Below are positions 33,917 through 42,490 of a stretch of 64,000 nucleotides of DNA, one piece after another. This stretch comes from Phycisphaerales bacterium (GTDB taxonomy: Bacteria > Planctomycetota > Phycisphaerae > Phycisphaerales > UBA1924): positions 1 to 64,000 of the forward strand of contig JAGQON010000002.1 of assembly GCA_020427395.1 (NCBI GenBank), read 5' to 3'. Every line of letters begins with the position of its first letter. Positions within the stretch are counted from its first letter, which is position 1. Under the pieces are notes generated by a model. The model did not search any database and was not told the origin of the DNA. It was given only the letters and a program-made list of their open reading frames with translations. The position numbers and the translations under genes were made by a program.

Positions 33917-35275
33917 ATGTCAGACACCATGACGAACACGATCAGAGTTGAAGATGTAGGCCCCTGCCGCAAGCGTATCAGCGTCGAGATCCCCGCGGGA
34001 GCCGTCGACGATCAGATGCAGACCGCATTCGCGATGGTTGCCGGCGAGGTCTCAATCCCCGGCTTCCGCAAGGGCCACGCCCCGCGTCGCCTTGTCGAGA
34101 AGCGATACGCGGGCTATGTGAAGGAAGAAACCCGCTCGCGTCTGGTCTCCCAGGCCTACGAGCAGGCCGTGCGTGAGAACGACCTCAAAGTCCTCGGGCA
34201 GCCCCCGGCCGAGGTCTTCGAGAGCATCGAGGTCGAGCAGGGCGAGCCAGTGAGCTTCGAGGTCGAGGTCGAGGTGATGCCCGAGTTCGAACTGCCCGAG
34301 CTCAAGGGCATCAAGGTCCTCAAGCCCGACAGCACGCTCCCCGCAGGGCTCGTCGACGAGGAGATCAAGAAGATCTCGATCAACGAGGGCTCGCTGGATG
34401 AGCGGGAAGACTCGGCCCGCGGCGACTACCTTACCGGCAATGCGGTGATGACCGACAGCGACGGAACCGAGCACTACAACATCGAGGGCGCGGTCGTCCA
34501 GATCCCCGAAGAGGGTGACGAGGGCATGATCCTGGGTGTGATCGTGGCCGACTTCGCCAAGCAGCTGGGTACCCCCAAGGTCGAGGACAAGCTCACCATC
34601 AAGCTCACCGGCCCCGAGAACCACGAGGTCGAGGCCCTGCGCGGCAAGGACCTGACCATCAGCTATGAGGTCACCAAGGTCTACCGCATCGTCCCCGCCG
34701 TCGTGAGCGACCTCGTCGCCAAGTACGGCTTCAACGACGAAGAGCAGCTGCGTGAAATGGTGACCAGCCAGCTCCAGCAGCGTGCCGAGGTCCGCCAGCA
34801 GGCGGTCATGCGTCAGCAGGTCGTCAAGCACCTCGCTGACAGCGTCGAGTTTGAGCTGCCCGAGGGGCTCACCTCGCAGCAGGCGGCACGCAGTCTCCAG
34901 CGTCAGCGCATGGAGATGATGTACCGTGGCGTGAACCCCGCGGAGATCGAGCAGCACATGGCCGAGCTGCGCAGCGCCTCGACCGAGAGCGCTCGCAATG
35001 AGCTCAAGCAGTTCTTTATCCTCAACAAGGCGGCTCAGGACCTCAATGTCCAGCTTGAGGAGCAAGAAGTCAACGCCCGCATCATGCAACTGGCGATGCA
35101 GCAGGGCAAGCGTCCTGATCAGCTCGTCGAAGAACTGCAGCGGACCGGGCAGGCCCAGACACTGATGCAGCAGATCCGCGAGCACAAGACCATCGATCAG
35201 ATCCTCAACGACGCGGAGATCGAAGAAGTCAGCGCCGACGAGTTCAACGCACGTATGAAGGACAAGGCCAAGTAA
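33917..35275 (+). CDS. tig: Trigger factor, ribosome-associated chaperone and peptidyl-prolyl isomerase
   Basis: 452 residues from ATG 33917 (GTG 33890, ATG 33899 and ATG 33929 are in frame). The N-terminal ribosome-binding domain has the signature GFRKGHAPRRLVEK (the G-F-R-x-G-x-x-P motif that docks at L23). A PPIase-like middle domain (~150-250) and a long helical C-terminal domain (AEVRQQAVMRQQVVKHLADS) follow. The PPIase domain is divergent: the FKBP active-site aromatics are not obvious. Single gene, followed by an intrinsic terminator. Confidence 0.95.
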   Translation: MSDTMTNTIRVEDVGPCRKRISVEIPAGAVDDQMQTAFAMVAGEVSIPGFRKGHAPRRLVEKRYAGYVKEETRSRLVSQAYEQAVRENDLKVLGQPPAEVFESIEVEQGEPVSFEVEVEVMPEFELPELKGIKVLKPDSTLPAGLVDEEIKKISINEGSLDEREDSARGDYLTGNAVMTDSDGTEHYNIEGAVVQIPEEGDEGMILGVIVADFAKQLGTPKVEDKLTIKLTGPENHEVEALRGKDLTISYEVTKVYRIVPAVVSDLVAKYGFNDEEQLREMVTSQLQQRAEVRQQAVMRQQVVKHLADSVEFELPEGLTSQQAARSLQRQRMEMMYRGVNPAEIEQHMAELRSASTESARNELKQFFILNKAAQDLNVQLEEQEVNARIMQLAMQQGKRPDQLVEELQRTGQAQTLMQQIREHKTIDQILNDAEIEEVSADEFNARMKDKAK

Positions 35276-35298
35276 GGCCTGAGTCCGTCCGATTGACA

Positions 35299-35324
35299 AG
35301 CCCCGGTTGATGCCGGGGCTTTTT
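35299..35324 (+). terminator. Intrinsic terminator after tig
   Basis: 8-bp stem agccccgg/ccggggct with loop ttgatg, followed directly by five T. It lies 23 bases after the tig stop. Confidence 0.9.
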
Positions 35325-35356
35325 CATGCTCTGCCTTGGATTTCGATGATGGCTGA

Positions 35357-35692
35357 TCAGGCGTTGCGGGCGTCGTTCTCATCCTCATCACTGAGGTCGA
35401 AGGCGTAGTAAGGTTCGCCGGTGTTGAACGGGTGGTTGATGGTCCCGCACTTGTCGCAGGCGATGCCGTGCGTTCCAGCGGGCAGCTGGGCAATATCCTG
35501 ACCGCAGCCGGTGCAGGTCATGTGCGAGAGGCGGGCGGTCATGGAGTTGACCATGGTGACGGCGATGCCGATCGCCACGCCGACGGCCGGAAGCACGGGG
35601 ATCGCGAAAACACTCACGACGCCGAAGACCAGGATGGCCAAGGCGGCGAGCAGAGCAAACACACGCAAGCGAAGTTTCTGCATCCAGAGCAC
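35357..35692 (-). CDS. Small membrane protein with zinc ribbon
   Basis: 111 residues. Two hydrophobic stretches near the N-terminus (VFALLAALAILVFGVVSVFA and VLPAVGVAIGIAVTMVNSM) are followed by a four-Cys ribbon: CTGC (~60-63) and CDKC (~79-82) with a 15-residue spacer. The tail is acidic (DLSDEDENDARNA). Not a named family. It resembles in design, though not in sequence, the zinc-ribbon membrane proteins at 46946 and 62396. The cytoplasmic ribbon may bind protein or nucleic acid. Confidence 0.7.
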   Translation of the reverse strand: MLWMQKLRLRVFALLAALAILVFGVVSVFAIPVLPAVGVAIGIAVTMVNSMTARLSHMTCTGCGQDIAQLPAGTHGIACDKCGTINHPFNTGEPYYAFDLSDEDENDARNA

Positions 35693-35829
35693 GAATCAGC
35701 CTCCTGCCGTCACGAATCTGCCGGCATACAAATCGCCATCCCGCGGATCCTCCGCGATGCCCAAGTATAGCTTTGAATCGACCAAAGCCGGATGGCTTCA
35801 TCAGAACTGAATGGGCTCCTGGGATTGGG

Positions 35830-36495
35830 TTAGAGCGGGCGGTAGAGGTCGATGATCTGGCGGAGATAATCGGGCTTGCGGAGGTGATTGACCTGAAGCT
35901 CGATGCCGTCCTGGCCGGAGGAGGAGATCCCGATCCGCCCGACACCCATGACACGCTGCAGGAAGGTCTGGTCGATCTGGATGTTGCGGATGTTGTCGTG
36001 AACAACCTCTGATGAGGACTTCGAGAAGAAGCCTCGGTGCATGATCGTCCGTTTGGTGGTGATTTCCAGCGAAGCGCTGAGGCGGTCGACCCACCACCAT
36101 GAGATGAGCCCGATGCAGAACAAGGCAACGGGTCCAAAGAGCATGAACCACCAGGCGGGTTCTTTGCTGATGGGGACCCAGATGAGCCCGATGAGGCTCG
36201 CCAGCCCGATCAGGGCGGTCAGAGAGAAACGAACAACACGCGAGCGGAACCAGCACCGGCGGACTTTGAGCACCCTGGTTTCTGGGCCGAAGTCCGGGGG
36301 GAAGCCCGCCTTCTGGGCCCGATCGACGCGCTTGGAATCGATCGCCGGGTCTCGGTCCTCGATGGTGGCATCGGAGCCGGTCGGGATGGGGACCCGGTTG
36401 ATATCGCCGCAGTTGAGGCACTCGTGCTTGGTGCCCGCGAGGTGGTCCTCGACCTCGATCTCCATGTCGCATCGGTCGCATTTGAACTTGATCAT
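35830..36495 (-). CDS. Zinc-ribbon and PH-like (bPH2) membrane protein
   Basis: 221 residues from ATG 36495 (MIKFKCDRCD). The N-terminal ribbon has CDRC and CLNC. A charged linker precedes two membrane helices (FSLTALIGLASLIGLIWVPI; WWFMLFGPVALFCIGLISWW), then a bacterial PH-like domain (LEITTKRTIMHRGFFSKSSS, EVVHDNIRNIQIDQTFLQRV, GVGRIGISSS) of the YdbS/YdbT type. Likely an inner-membrane protein of unknown role. The frame is open upstream to 36705, but this crosses the citrate synthase terminator and 3' end. Confidence 0.82.
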   Translation of the reverse strand: MIKFKCDRCDMEIEVEDHLAGTKHECLNCGDINRVPIPTGSDATIEDRDPAIDSKRVDRAQKAGFPPDFGPETRVLKVRRCWFRSRVVRFSLTALIGLASLIGLIWVPISKEPAWWFMLFGPVALFCIGLISWWWVDRLSASLEITTKRTIMHRGFFSKSSSEVVHDNIRNIQIDQTFLQRVMGVGRIGISSSGQDGIELQVNHLRKPDYLRQIIDLYRPL

Positions 36496-36558
36496 GGTCG
36501 GAGTCCCTTCCCTGTATTGTACGGGATCGGCTCGATCGGCTTTCGCCCATGATTGCAC

Positions 36559-36585
36559 GAAAAAACGCACCCGGCGGGTGCGTTT
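36559..36585 (-). terminator. Intrinsic terminator of the citrate synthase gene
   Basis: 9-bp stem aacgcaccc/gggtgcgtt with a 3-base loop. Read on the minus strand, the stem is followed by a T-run (the a-run at 36560-36565). It lies 27 bases after the gene's stop. Confidence 0.88.
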
Positions 36586-36611
36586 GTGGGTCGAGGAAGA
36601 ACAGTCGTCGC

Positions 36612-37766
36612 TCAGCCGTTCCAGTTGCGGGTCTCGGGGCCGACATAGGCCGCACGGGGGCGGATGAGGCGGTTGTTGGCGTGCTGCTCCATGATGTGGG
36701 CACACCAGCCGGTGATCCGCGAGGCGACGAAGATGGGGGTGTACTGCGGGACGGGGATGCCCATGGTGAAGTAGGTCATGCCGCAGGGGAAGTCGACATT
36801 GGGGTAGATGTTCTTCTCGGTCTCCATGATGCGCTGGACCTCTTCGCCGAGCTCGAAGAGCCGGACGAACTCGGGCCCGCGTGCCTCGGCGGCCTTGCGA
36901 CCCAAGGCGTGGAGGATGGGGGCGCGGTGGTCGCCGTTCTTGTAGACGCGGTGACCGAAGCCCATGAGCTTGCGCTTGTCCTCGAAGGCCTGGTGCATCC
37001 AGTCGAGGATCTTGGCGTTGTCGTTCTCGGGGCCGATGTCCTTGCGGATCTCGGCGAGCATGTCCATCGCGGCCTCGTTGGCGCCGCCGTGCAGCGGGCC
37101 TTTGAGGGCGGCGATGGCACCGGTGACGGCGCCGTGCATGTCACTGAGGGTGCCGGCGATGACGCGCGAGGTGAAGGTCGACGCGTTGTAGTCGTGCTCG
37201 GCGTAGAGGACGAGCGAGACATCCATGACCTTCTCGGCCTCGGGCGAGGGCTTCTCGCCGGTCATCATGTAGAGGAGGTTCGCGGAGTGCGACAGGTCCT
37301 CGGTAGGGGCGACGAAGTCACGCCCATCGATGTTGTTCTGCATGTGCCCGATGATCGTGGGGATCTTGGCGAGCAGGCGTTTGGACTTGTGCAGGTTGGC
37401 GTCCGCGCTGTTGTCCTGGCACTGGGCGTCGAGGTGCCCGAGCATGGAGACGGCGGTGCGGAGGATGTCCATGGGGACGGCCGCGTGGTTGTTGACCAGA
37501 TCGCCGGACTGCTTGAGGAACGACTGGACCAGCTCAGGGATCTTGCGCTCGCTGACCAGCTCGGACTGGAAGACCTTGAGCTCTTCGGGCGTGGGCTTCT
37601 TGCCCACGAGCAGGAGATAGGCGACCTCCTCGAAGGAAGCGTTCTCGGCCAGGTCGGCGATCTCGTAGCCGCGATAGATCAGCGCGGACTGTTCGACATT
37701 GCAGATCTCGGTTTCGCCGGCGATGACGCCTTCAAGTCCCTTGGCGTGGGTCGGTGCGCTGGTCAT
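36612..37766 (-). CDS. Citrate synthase / 2-methylcitrate synthase
   Basis: 384 residues, the length of the short bacterial type. Motifs: YRGYEIADLAENASFEEVAY, GPLHGGANEAAM (substrate His), MGFGHRVYKNGDHRAPIL (catalytic His) and a C-terminal RPRAAYVGP. It condenses oxaloacetate with acetyl-CoA or propionyl-CoA. The short-type enzyme groups with PrpC, and prpB and prpD lie 4-7 kb away, which favours a methylcitrate-cycle role. No second citrate synthase is visible here, so a dual function is possible. gltA and prpC cannot be separated from sequence alone. Confidence 0.92.
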   Translation of the reverse strand: MTSAPTHAKGLEGVIAGETEICNVEQSALIYRGYEIADLAENASFEEVAYLLLVGKKPTPEELKVFQSELVSERKIPELVQSFLKQSGDLVNNHAAVPMDILRTAVSMLGHLDAQCQDNSADANLHKSKRLLAKIPTIIGHMQNNIDGRDFVAPTEDLSHSANLLYMMTGEKPSPEAEKVMDVSLVLYAEHDYNASTFTSRVIAGTLSDMHGAVTGAIAALKGPLHGGANEAAMDMLAEIRKDIGPENDNAKILDWMHQAFEDKRKLMGFGHRVYKNGDHRAPILHALGRKAAEARGPEFVRLFELGEEVQRIMETEKNIYPNVDFPCGMTYFTMGIPVPQYTPIFVASRITGWCAHIMEQHANNRLIRPRAAYVGPETRNWNG

Positions 37767-37915
37767 GGAGCAACCTCTTGGTTGTTGGATGGTGGTTCGA
37801 GAACACCCCGGCTCGGGGCAGAAACACCAGATTCTAGGCGATTCCGCTCGCAGACTTGCTGATCTGCTGTGTGGGAAATGTGTTTCATTGCGACCAAGTC
37901 CCTCAGCGGGAACCC

Positions 37916-39073
37916 CTAACGCTGTTCGCCGGTCAGCAGCCGCATGTATTCGCTGTAGCTGTAGACCCGGTCACGCTGCTTGCCGGAAGTTTCTCGGAGT
38001 ATCTGCATGGATTCGAGCAGTTCGACCGCCTTGCGGGCGGTGGGGGCGGTGATTCCCAGTTCCTCGCTCACGCTGGACACGGTGACGATCGGCTGCACGG
38101 GTAACGCGTCCATGAGTCGGACGCCCGCGATCGTGGCGGACTCGTGCTCAACCACTCGTGCCCGATCGGCGCTGACCAGCGTGTGCAACTCCCGCGCGGT
38201 GCGGACGCCGTCGTCTGCAGCCAGACGCACACAGCGGAGGAAGTAGGCCGTCCACCCCTCCCAGTCGCCGCCTCTTCTGACTGCAGTGAGGCGTTCGTAG
38301 TACTCGAGCTGGTCCTGCTTGAACGCGAGACTGATGTAGAGCAGCGGGTGATCCAGCACGCCCCAGTGTTCCAAGAGCAGCGCGATAAGGAGTCGCCCGA
38401 TTCGGCCATTGCCGTCGAGGAAGGGGTGGATGCTCTCGAACTGCACATGCGCGAGCCCGGCGCGAACCAGCGGCGGGAGCGGATCGTCCTGATGGATCCA
38501 TTGTGCCATAGCATCCAACAACCCACGGACGTCATCCGGCGGTGGAGGCACATAGATCGCGTTGCCTGGGTTGGATCCGCCAATCCAGTTCTGCGTGCTG
38601 CGAACGATGCCTGGCTGAGCCCTCTCGCCGCGCACGCCGGTCATCAGGATGCGATGCGTGATGCACAAGAGCTCGACGCCAAGGCCCATACCCTTTGGCT
38701 TGGCGAGCTCGTCGCGAGCGAAGCCCAGCGCATGGACATAGTTGCAGACCTCTTCGACATCATCTGGGCGTTCGGACTTCTCCGTGGCCTCGAACTCGAC
38801 GACATCGCGCAGCGTGGCCTGGGTGCCCTCGATCTGCGAGGTTGTGACGGCTTCTTTGCGCACGAAGCCATAGAGGAACCAGTCGATGCTGGGAACCATC
38901 GATCCGGCGATTTTGAGCTGCTCGATGGCCGAGCGTGCTTCCGCGTGGAGTTGCTGCAGTTCTGGGGTCAGCGAGAGATCGGGGTCACTCGGCGGGAGCG
39001 GCTCGGGGATGAACGCCTGGGCTATATGCCCGGCGGCGTGGATCTCTCGGTATGTCCCCGTTCTTCTAGGCAT
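37916..39073 (-). CDS. Fic-family AMP-transferase with C-terminal winged helix
   Basis: 385 residues from ATG 39073; a GTG at 39100 is the alternative. The inhibitory motif TSQIEGT (~78-84) fits class II Fic proteins, whose Glu blocks ATP binding. The active site HPFLDGNGRIGR (~216-227) keeps every residue of HxFx(D/E)GNGRxxR. The C-terminal ~80 residues (TVSSVSEELGITAPTARKAV) are a winged helix. Such Fic-HTH proteins transfer AMP or a similar group to a target protein, and the winged helix may let them bind their own promoter. A strong palindrome lies 34 bases upstream (39107-39128). It separates prpC from prpB/D and is probably a later insertion. Confidence 0.93.
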   Translation of the reverse strand: MPRRTGTYREIHAAGHIAQAFIPEPLPPSDPDLSLTPELQQLHAEARSAIEQLKIAGSMVPSIDWFLYGFVRKEAVTTSQIEGTQATLRDVVEFEATEKSERPDDVEEVCNYVHALGFARDELAKPKGMGLGVELLCITHRILMTGVRGERAQPGIVRSTQNWIGGSNPGNAIYVPPPPDDVRGLLDAMAQWIHQDDPLPPLVRAGLAHVQFESIHPFLDGNGRIGRLLIALLLEHWGVLDHPLLYISLAFKQDQLEYYERLTAVRRGGDWEGWTAYFLRCVRLAADDGVRTARELHTLVSADRARVVEHESATIAGVRLMDALPVQPIVTVSSVSEELGITAPTARKAVELLESMQILRETSGKQRDRVYSYSEYMRLLTGEQR

Positions 39074-39106
39074 CGCTATGAAAACTCCCTTTCCAACCAC
39101 CTCATG

Positions 39107-39128
39107 CTAAGAAACGATCGTTACTTAG
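39107..39128. promoter_or_regulatory. Palindromic operator candidate upstream of fic
   Basis: 22-base dyad with arms ctaag-n-aacga and tcgtt-n-cttag, only one mismatched base pair. A half-site-like copy (tcgtttctttagc) lies at 39149-39161. Position just before the fic start fits autoregulation by the Fic winged helix or by another regulator. Confidence 0.6.
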
Positions 39129-39262
39129 TCAAGGTCGCTCTGAAAGGTTCGTTTCTTTAGCAGGACCGGTTGCGGGACGATCGAAACGCACCAGATCAGC
39201 TCAGAACATCGATTCTGAGCGGTGCTGACGCCTTATCGGATGTGGTGCCTGATGTTGCGGCT

Positions 39263-41161
39263 TCATTCTCGAGCGGGCACGGGGTAGGAGACTAGCGAGC
39301 GGTAGCCGTCCTTGTCGTAGCAGCGGACACCGAAGAAATAGTTGTCCTTGGAGAGCGGGACGGTGCCCTCGGTGGCGTTGCCGACATCCTGAACTTCTTC
39401 CCACTGCGAGGAACTGGTCTCGCGCCAGACGATCTCGTAGCCCGCGACATCGCTCTCTGGGGAGGCATCCCAGCGGAGCGTGGTGTCGTTGGTGAGCTCG
39501 GCGATGATCACGCGGCAGTTGTCAGGCGCGGAGGGTGCGTTGGTGAGGTGCACGAGCGTGAGGGCGTTGAGGCGGGTCACATCGGCAAGGTAATGCTCAT
39601 CCACGAACTCCGGGAGGTCGCCGTACTGCTTGCCCTCTTCGATGCGCACATCCTGGTGCTGATGGTCGTAGTTCTCGTAGGTCTCACAGAATCGGATGGC
39701 GGAGAAGCCCAGCTCGTTGAAGGGGGTGTGGTCGCCGCCACGCAGGAAGCGGTCTGGTCGGTGGATCAGTCGGGGCTGGACAGTTGTTTTGTGCAGGTCC
39801 GCGACATCGGCGATGTAGCGTGCGAGTTGGCGTGAGGGCGAGTCGGACTCAGTGCCGTAGAGCCGCAGGCGGCGTACGGCAGAACTGATCTCTGATTCGT
39901 CGGTGGTGATGAGTGGCGCGGGGAGACCCTCGGAGAAGACGCGGATCTCCTTGGAGCCGTCCTGCCCTTCGAGCACACCGGTCGGGTCGCCCACGGTGTC
40001 GTTGTTGAGCACCGCGACGATGTCTTTGCCCGCTTCCTTTGCGGCCTGGGCGTGCAGGCGAGCGCCGAAGAGTCCCTGTTCTTCGCCCGAGGTGGCCATG
40101 AGGATCACCGTGGACTCGATGGGCTCCTTTGCCAGCACTCGGGCGAGTTCGATCATCAGCGCGACACCTGAGGCGTCGTCGTTGGCACCGGGCGCATCAC
40201 TTGTTGCGTCGTTGGCCTCGGTGGCACGCGAGTCGAGGTGTCCGAGGACATAGTAAAGACGGTCGCGGGAATCGGGGTCTGAGCCGGGGATCTCGCAGAT
40301 GACATTGACGACCTCGACGGTTTGGGTGATGCGCCGCCCATCAGGCTCAACGGTGTGTGCGTCAAAGTACACACGCGGCGCGGCATCGCCGGTCTTGCCA
40401 TTCCCATCGATGTTGCGCTCGAACTGGGCCTCGACCCAGCGTCGCGCGGCACCGATGCCCCGCGAATCGGACTCGGTGTCGCTGAGGGTGTGGCGTGTGC
40501 CGAAGCCGGCAAGGGTATCGATGTAGGTGCGGAGATGTGCGGGGTCGACGGCGTCCATCACGCGATCGGGCATGTCCATGAGTTCCCTTTCCATCACGCG
40601 TCCTCCTCGATCCCACATGCCCAGATCGTACCCGAGCGCGATCGCTTCGTTCTTGCTCAGCCCGTGCTCAAGGTGCTGATCCATAGCATAGAGCAGCACC
40701 GAGCGTGAGCCCGAGGCGCAGTGTGCGAGAACCGGGCCGTTGGTTTGTTCGATCACTCTCCCGAATGCACGGGCGTCGTCTTGGGTAAATGTGCCGGAGC
40801 TGGTTGGCAGCGAGATGTACCGCATGCCCAGCGATTCGACAAGCCGCTGCTCGTCGAAGGGGACACGCTGCATCTCAGGTGCGGTGCGGTTGTTGATGAC
40901 AACACTGCCGCCGGCCATTGCAAAGGCGCGGAGTTCTTCTTCGGTTGGCTGGGGAGTGAAGGTGATGCGTCCGACCGACTTCTTCTCGGTGCTGATCTCC
41001 GACCATGGGCGAGTGGGCTCGATGATCTCGACATGGGACTCATGTGTGGCCCGGTCAGCGGGTGGATGCTCGTGCACATGGATCGAGGCCGAACAACCGG
41101 TGAGGGCGAGGATCGTGAGCGGCAGGACAGCAGTGATGGCGTGGTGTGTGCGGTGAGTCAT
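39263..41161 (-). CDS. Tyrosine-phosphatase-like domain fused to an M28 metallopeptidase
   Basis: 632 residues. Lipobox-like signal (LPLTILALTGC, Cys near 23). Residues ~70-190 form a phosphatase-like domain with the P-loop HCASGSRS (C-x5-R), as in DUF442/BLH-type phosphatases. From ~210 a peptidase M28 domain: YVLGHLDSR and GANDDASGVA (zinc ligands H and D), ATSGEEQGLFGA (catalytic and ligand Glu), NNDTVGD, and RGGDHTPFNELGF (His). The C-terminal ~90 residues are fibronectin-III-like (WDASPESDVAGYEIVWRE). Predicted envelope-anchored aminopeptidase. The phosphatase fusion is unusual. Divergent from prpB with 58 bases between. Confidence 0.88.
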   Translation of the reverse strand: MTHRTHHAITAVLPLTILALTGCSASIHVHEHPPADRATHESHVEIIEPTRPWSEISTEKKSVGRITFTPQPTEEELRAFAMAGGSVVINNRTAPEMQRVPFDEQRLVESLGMRYISLPTSSGTFTQDDARAFGRVIEQTNGPVLAHCASGSRSVLLYAMDQHLEHGLSKNEAIALGYDLGMWDRGGRVMERELMDMPDRVMDAVDPAHLRTYIDTLAGFGTRHTLSDTESDSRGIGAARRWVEAQFERNIDGNGKTGDAAPRVYFDAHTVEPDGRRITQTVEVVNVICEIPGSDPDSRDRLYYVLGHLDSRATEANDATSDAPGANDDASGVALMIELARVLAKEPIESTVILMATSGEEQGLFGARLHAQAAKEAGKDIVAVLNNDTVGDPTGVLEGQDGSKEIRVFSEGLPAPLITTDESEISSAVRRLRLYGTESDSPSRQLARYIADVADLHKTTVQPRLIHRPDRFLRGGDHTPFNELGFSAIRFCETYENYDHQHQDVRIEEGKQYGDLPEFVDEHYLADVTRLNALTLVHLTNAPSAPDNCRVIIAELTNDTTLRWDASPESDVAGYEIVWRETSSSQWEEVQDVGNATEGTVPLSKDNYFFGVRCYDKDGYRSLVSYPVPARE

Positions 41162-41219
41162 GGTTTGATTGTACTGAAACGGTGCTCGGCACGCGAACAG
41201 GGCTTGGATATCATGGTTT

Positions 41220-42104
41220 ATGGCGAACAGAGAACATCCCGGGACGCTGCTGCGTCAACGCATGGACCAATCCGTTGTTGCCGCGCCAGGCGCTTTTAAC
41301 GCGCTTGTTGGCAAGGCGGTGGCCGATGCGGGGTTCGAGGCGGCGTACTTCTCCGGAGGGGCGACAACGGTGGCCAATGGCGTGCCCGATGTCGGGATCC
41401 TGACGCTGGACCATTTCGTGCGTGAGATTCGTTCCGTGGCGTACGCGAGCGGGCTGCCCGTCATCGCCGATGCGGACACCGGGTTCGGCGAGGAGGAGAT
41501 GGTCCGCCGGACCGTGATCGAGTACAACCACGCCGGCGCAGCTGGGTTGCATATCGAGGACCAGGTTTTTCCGAAGCGATGCGGGCATCTCGACGGCAAA
41601 GCGCTGGTGACGATGGAGCAGGCAGTTTCGAAGATCCAGTGGGCGGCCAAGGCCTCGAAGGATTGCTCGGACGGCGCGTTCATCATCTGTGCGCGGACGG
41701 ACGCGAAGGGCGTTGAGGGATTCGAAGCGGCCATCCAACGGGCTAAGGCGTATGTCGAGGCCGGGGCGACGATGATCTTCCCCGAGGGATTGACGAGCGA
41801 GCAAGAGTTCGCGGACTTCGCGAAGGCAATGGACGGGCTGGGTGATCAGCGTCCGTACCTGCTGGCGAACATGACCGAGTTCGGTAAGACGCCGATGCTG
41901 ACCCTCGAGCAGTTCGGGGCGATGGGCTACAACATCGTGATCTACCCGGTGAGCACGCTGCGGTTGGCGATGGGCGCGATCACGCGGGCGCTGGGCGAGC
42001 TCAAGCAGACCGGCACGCTGGAGGGGCAGCTGGGCAACATGCAGACGCGACAGGAGCTCTACGACCTGGTCGGGTACACCCCGGGCGAACCGTTCGAGTT
42101 CTGA
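41220..42104 (+). CDS. prpB: 2-methylisocitrate lyase
   Basis: 294 residues, the family length. PVIADADTGFG (Mg2+ site), FPKRCGHLDGK (the K-(K/R)-C-G-H catalytic motif of the ICL/PEP mutase superfamily), IICARTDA and IFPEGL. It splits 2-methylisocitrate into pyruvate and succinate, the last step of the methylcitrate cycle for propionyl-CoA use. The downstream DUF3465 gene overlaps by one base (TGATG). Confidence 0.93.
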   Translation: MANREHPGTLLRQRMDQSVVAAPGAFNALVGKAVADAGFEAAYFSGGATTVANGVPDVGILTLDHFVREIRSVAYASGLPVIADADTGFGEEEMVRRTVIEYNHAGAAGLHIEDQVFPKRCGHLDGKALVTMEQAVSKIQWAAKASKDCSDGAFIICARTDAKGVEGFEAAIQRAKAYVEAGATMIFPEGLTSEQEFADFAKAMDGLGDQRPYLLANMTEFGKTPMLTLEQFGAMGYNIVIYPVSTLRLAMGAITRALGELKQTGTLEGQLGNMQTRQELYDLVGYTPGEPFEF

Positions 42105-42433
42105 TGCCGTTCTCCACCGGTCGGCGATACACGATCGAGGACGACTCGCGGATGATCGAGGACGCGGGTCAGGTGTTGCGCATCCTGTCTGATGACACGA
42201 TCGGTTCACGCCATCAGCGGTTCATCGTGCGCCTGAGCACCGGGCAGACGATCCTTATCGTGCACAACATCGATCTGGTGAAGCGTGTTCCGGTCGCGAT
42301 CTTCGATCGGGTGCGGTTCAAGGGTGAGTATGAGTTTGGCCCCAAGGGTGGTCTGGTACACTGGACGCACCAGTGCCCGCGTGGCGAGCATGAGGCCGGT
42401 TGGATCGAGCACGAGGGCGTTGTGTATACCTGA
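42104..42433 (+). CDS. DUF3465-type small protein
   Basis: 109 residues. SRHQRFIVRLSTGQTILIVH and KGEYEFGPKGGLVHWTHQCP, with a final GWI, are the conserved blocks of DUF3465, a small OB-like beta barrel. No function is known. No signal peptide, unlike many relatives. It is coupled to prpB by TGATG, so it is probably co-expressed with it, although that link is not seen in other genomes I remember. A hairpin terminator follows. Confidence 0.82.
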   Translation: MPFSTGRRYTIEDDSRMIEDAGQVLRILSDDTIGSRHQRFIVRLSTGQTILIVHNIDLVKRVPVAIFDRVRFKGEYEFGPKGGLVHWTHQCPRGEHEAGWIEHEGVVYT

Positions 42434-42439
42434 AGTGCA

Positions 42440-42465
42440 CAAAAAATACCCGCCAGTTGGCGGGT
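42440..42465 (-). terminator. Intrinsic terminator between prpB-DUF3465 and prpD
   Basis: 7-bp stem acccgcc/ggcgggt with loop agtt. The a-run at 42440-42446 gives the T-run on the minus strand, so it serves prpD mainly. The hairpin can also act on the plus-strand unit. Confidence 0.82.
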
Positions 42466-42490
42466 GTTGGTGATTCGGAAAGCGGCCGGT

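Noticed and set aside
34052..35299. 415-codon minus-strand frame opposite trigger factor
   Set aside because: Antisense shadow of tig, no motif, and high-GC third positions explain the open frame.
36549..37862. 437-codon plus-strand frame opposite citrate synthase
   Set aside because: Shadow frame of a well-supported gene.
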